Source: Ureibacillus yapensis
GTDB taxonomy: Bacteria > Bacillota > Bacilli > Bacillales_A > Planococcaceae
Assembly (NCBI RefSeq): GCF_003515775.1
Contig: NZ_QWEI01000001.1
Coordinates: forward strand, 662,106 to 726,105
Length of the DNA stretch: 64,000 nt
Reading direction: 5' to 3'
The translations under genes and the position numbers were made by a program. Of the stretch, positions 63,732 through 64,000 are shown piece after piece. A model generated the notes under the pieces. The model had not been told where the DNA came from. It was given only the letters and a program-made list of their open reading frames with translations, and searched no databases. How positions within the stretch are numbered: the stretch's first letter is position 1; each line of letters opens with the position of its first letter.

Positions 63732-64000
63732 TTATCGCCGTTTCGAATCAAGCATTTCTTTTTTCCGGCGAAGTTTCATTTCCCGAATAATCAGCTCATC
63801 AATCTTTTCCTCGGATTGAAACAAAATGCCATATTGCCGGCCACTCATATAGGGCTTGGTCCACATAATTTCACCGACCGCTTCAATCATCGTCACATCC
63901 AAAACAAACTGCAATTCCATTCGCAAGGTAGTCTTATTCAGATATTCCCCAATTTGCGCTTCTGAAAACAGTTTCACGCCGTGTGGGCTAATATCCAGGA
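63732..64000 (-). CDS. PilZ-domain protein (partial, C-terminal part)
   Basis: The frame is open to the right edge, so the N-terminus is outside the window. The visible 89 codons contain LDISPHGVKLF, the second half of the PilZ c-di-GMP binding motif (D-x-S-x-x-G), followed by a beta-rich segment and a charged helix (REMKLRRKKEMLDSKRR). The RxxxR half of the motif would lie upstream. Adjacent to hpf, with the Tad locus beyond: a c-di-GMP link to pili is conceivable, but not shown. Confidence 0.75.
   Translation of the reverse strand, partial: LDISPHGVKLFSEAQIGEYLNKTTLRMELQFVLDVTMIEAVGEIMWTKPYMSGRQYGILFQSEEKIDELIIREMKLRRKKEMLDSKRR

Overview
The window looks like the chromosome of a low-GC, endospore-forming Gram-positive bacterium of the Bacillales, most likely the Planococcaceae/Caryophanaceae (Lysinibacillus, Solibacillus or Ureibacillus type). 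This rests on close matches to Bacillus subtilis proteins (YitU, YitV, YisK, YisL, VmlR, AddAB, MinJ, CtpB, FtsEX, UvrAB, ComK, SecA, RF2, HPF), strong AGGAGG-type ribosome binding sites, many TTG and GTG starts, and sigma-W-, sigma-H-, LexA- and Spo0A-like sites. Genus is an inference. No rRNA, tRNA, insertion sequence, prophage or CRISPR array was seen.

Layout. 1-2.1 kb: partial YitV-like esterase, divergent HAD phosphatase YitU and a DegV protein. 2.3-8.1 kb: oligopeptide ABC importer operon, transcribed oppD-F-B-C-A. 8.4-10.3 kb: ribosome-protecting ABC-F ATPase (VmlR type) behind a leader-peptide attenuator. 10.3-11.8 kb: membrane-anchored GH13 protein without its catalytic residues. 12.2-14.9 kb: YisL, YisK and a DUF418 membrane protein. 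15.0-22.2 kb: addB-addA, the double-strand-break helicase-nuclease. 22.4-32.8 kb: VTT membrane protein, azlCD, then the envelope and division block minJ, ctpB, a TlpA-like thioredoxin, an M23 hydrolase, ftsX, ftsE and a sigma-W-type DUF4097 gene. 33.0-43.8 kb: uvrB-uvrA with a LexA-like box, an IDEAL-domain protein, comK, a YhjD-like protein, prfB with its programmed frameshift, a cloverleaf-like intergenic element, and secA.

44.0-46.2 kb holds a VOC protein, an XRE regulator with a membrane partner and three operator repeats, and an EamA transporter. 46.2-62.5 kb is one long minus-strand Tad/Flp pilus locus: cpaB, cpaE, cpaF, tadB, tadC, an Flp prepilin, three tandem VWA lipoproteins, a secreted repeat/glycine-zipper protein, six small polytopic membrane proteins, tadE and a short TadG-like pseudopilin. 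62.9-64 kb holds hpf, with a sigma-H-like promoter, and the end of a PilZ-domain gene.

The most unusual part is the Tad locus. It lies between hpf and secA, which are neighbours in B. subtilis. It carries the VWA function on separate lipoproteins instead of on TadG. Enclosed between the machine genes and tadEG is a candidate secreted effector followed by membrane proteins. Three perfect Spo0A-box cores lie upstream of its promoter. The other main regulatory observation is the vmlR leader, where antiterminator, terminator and a small ORF can all be read from the sequence.
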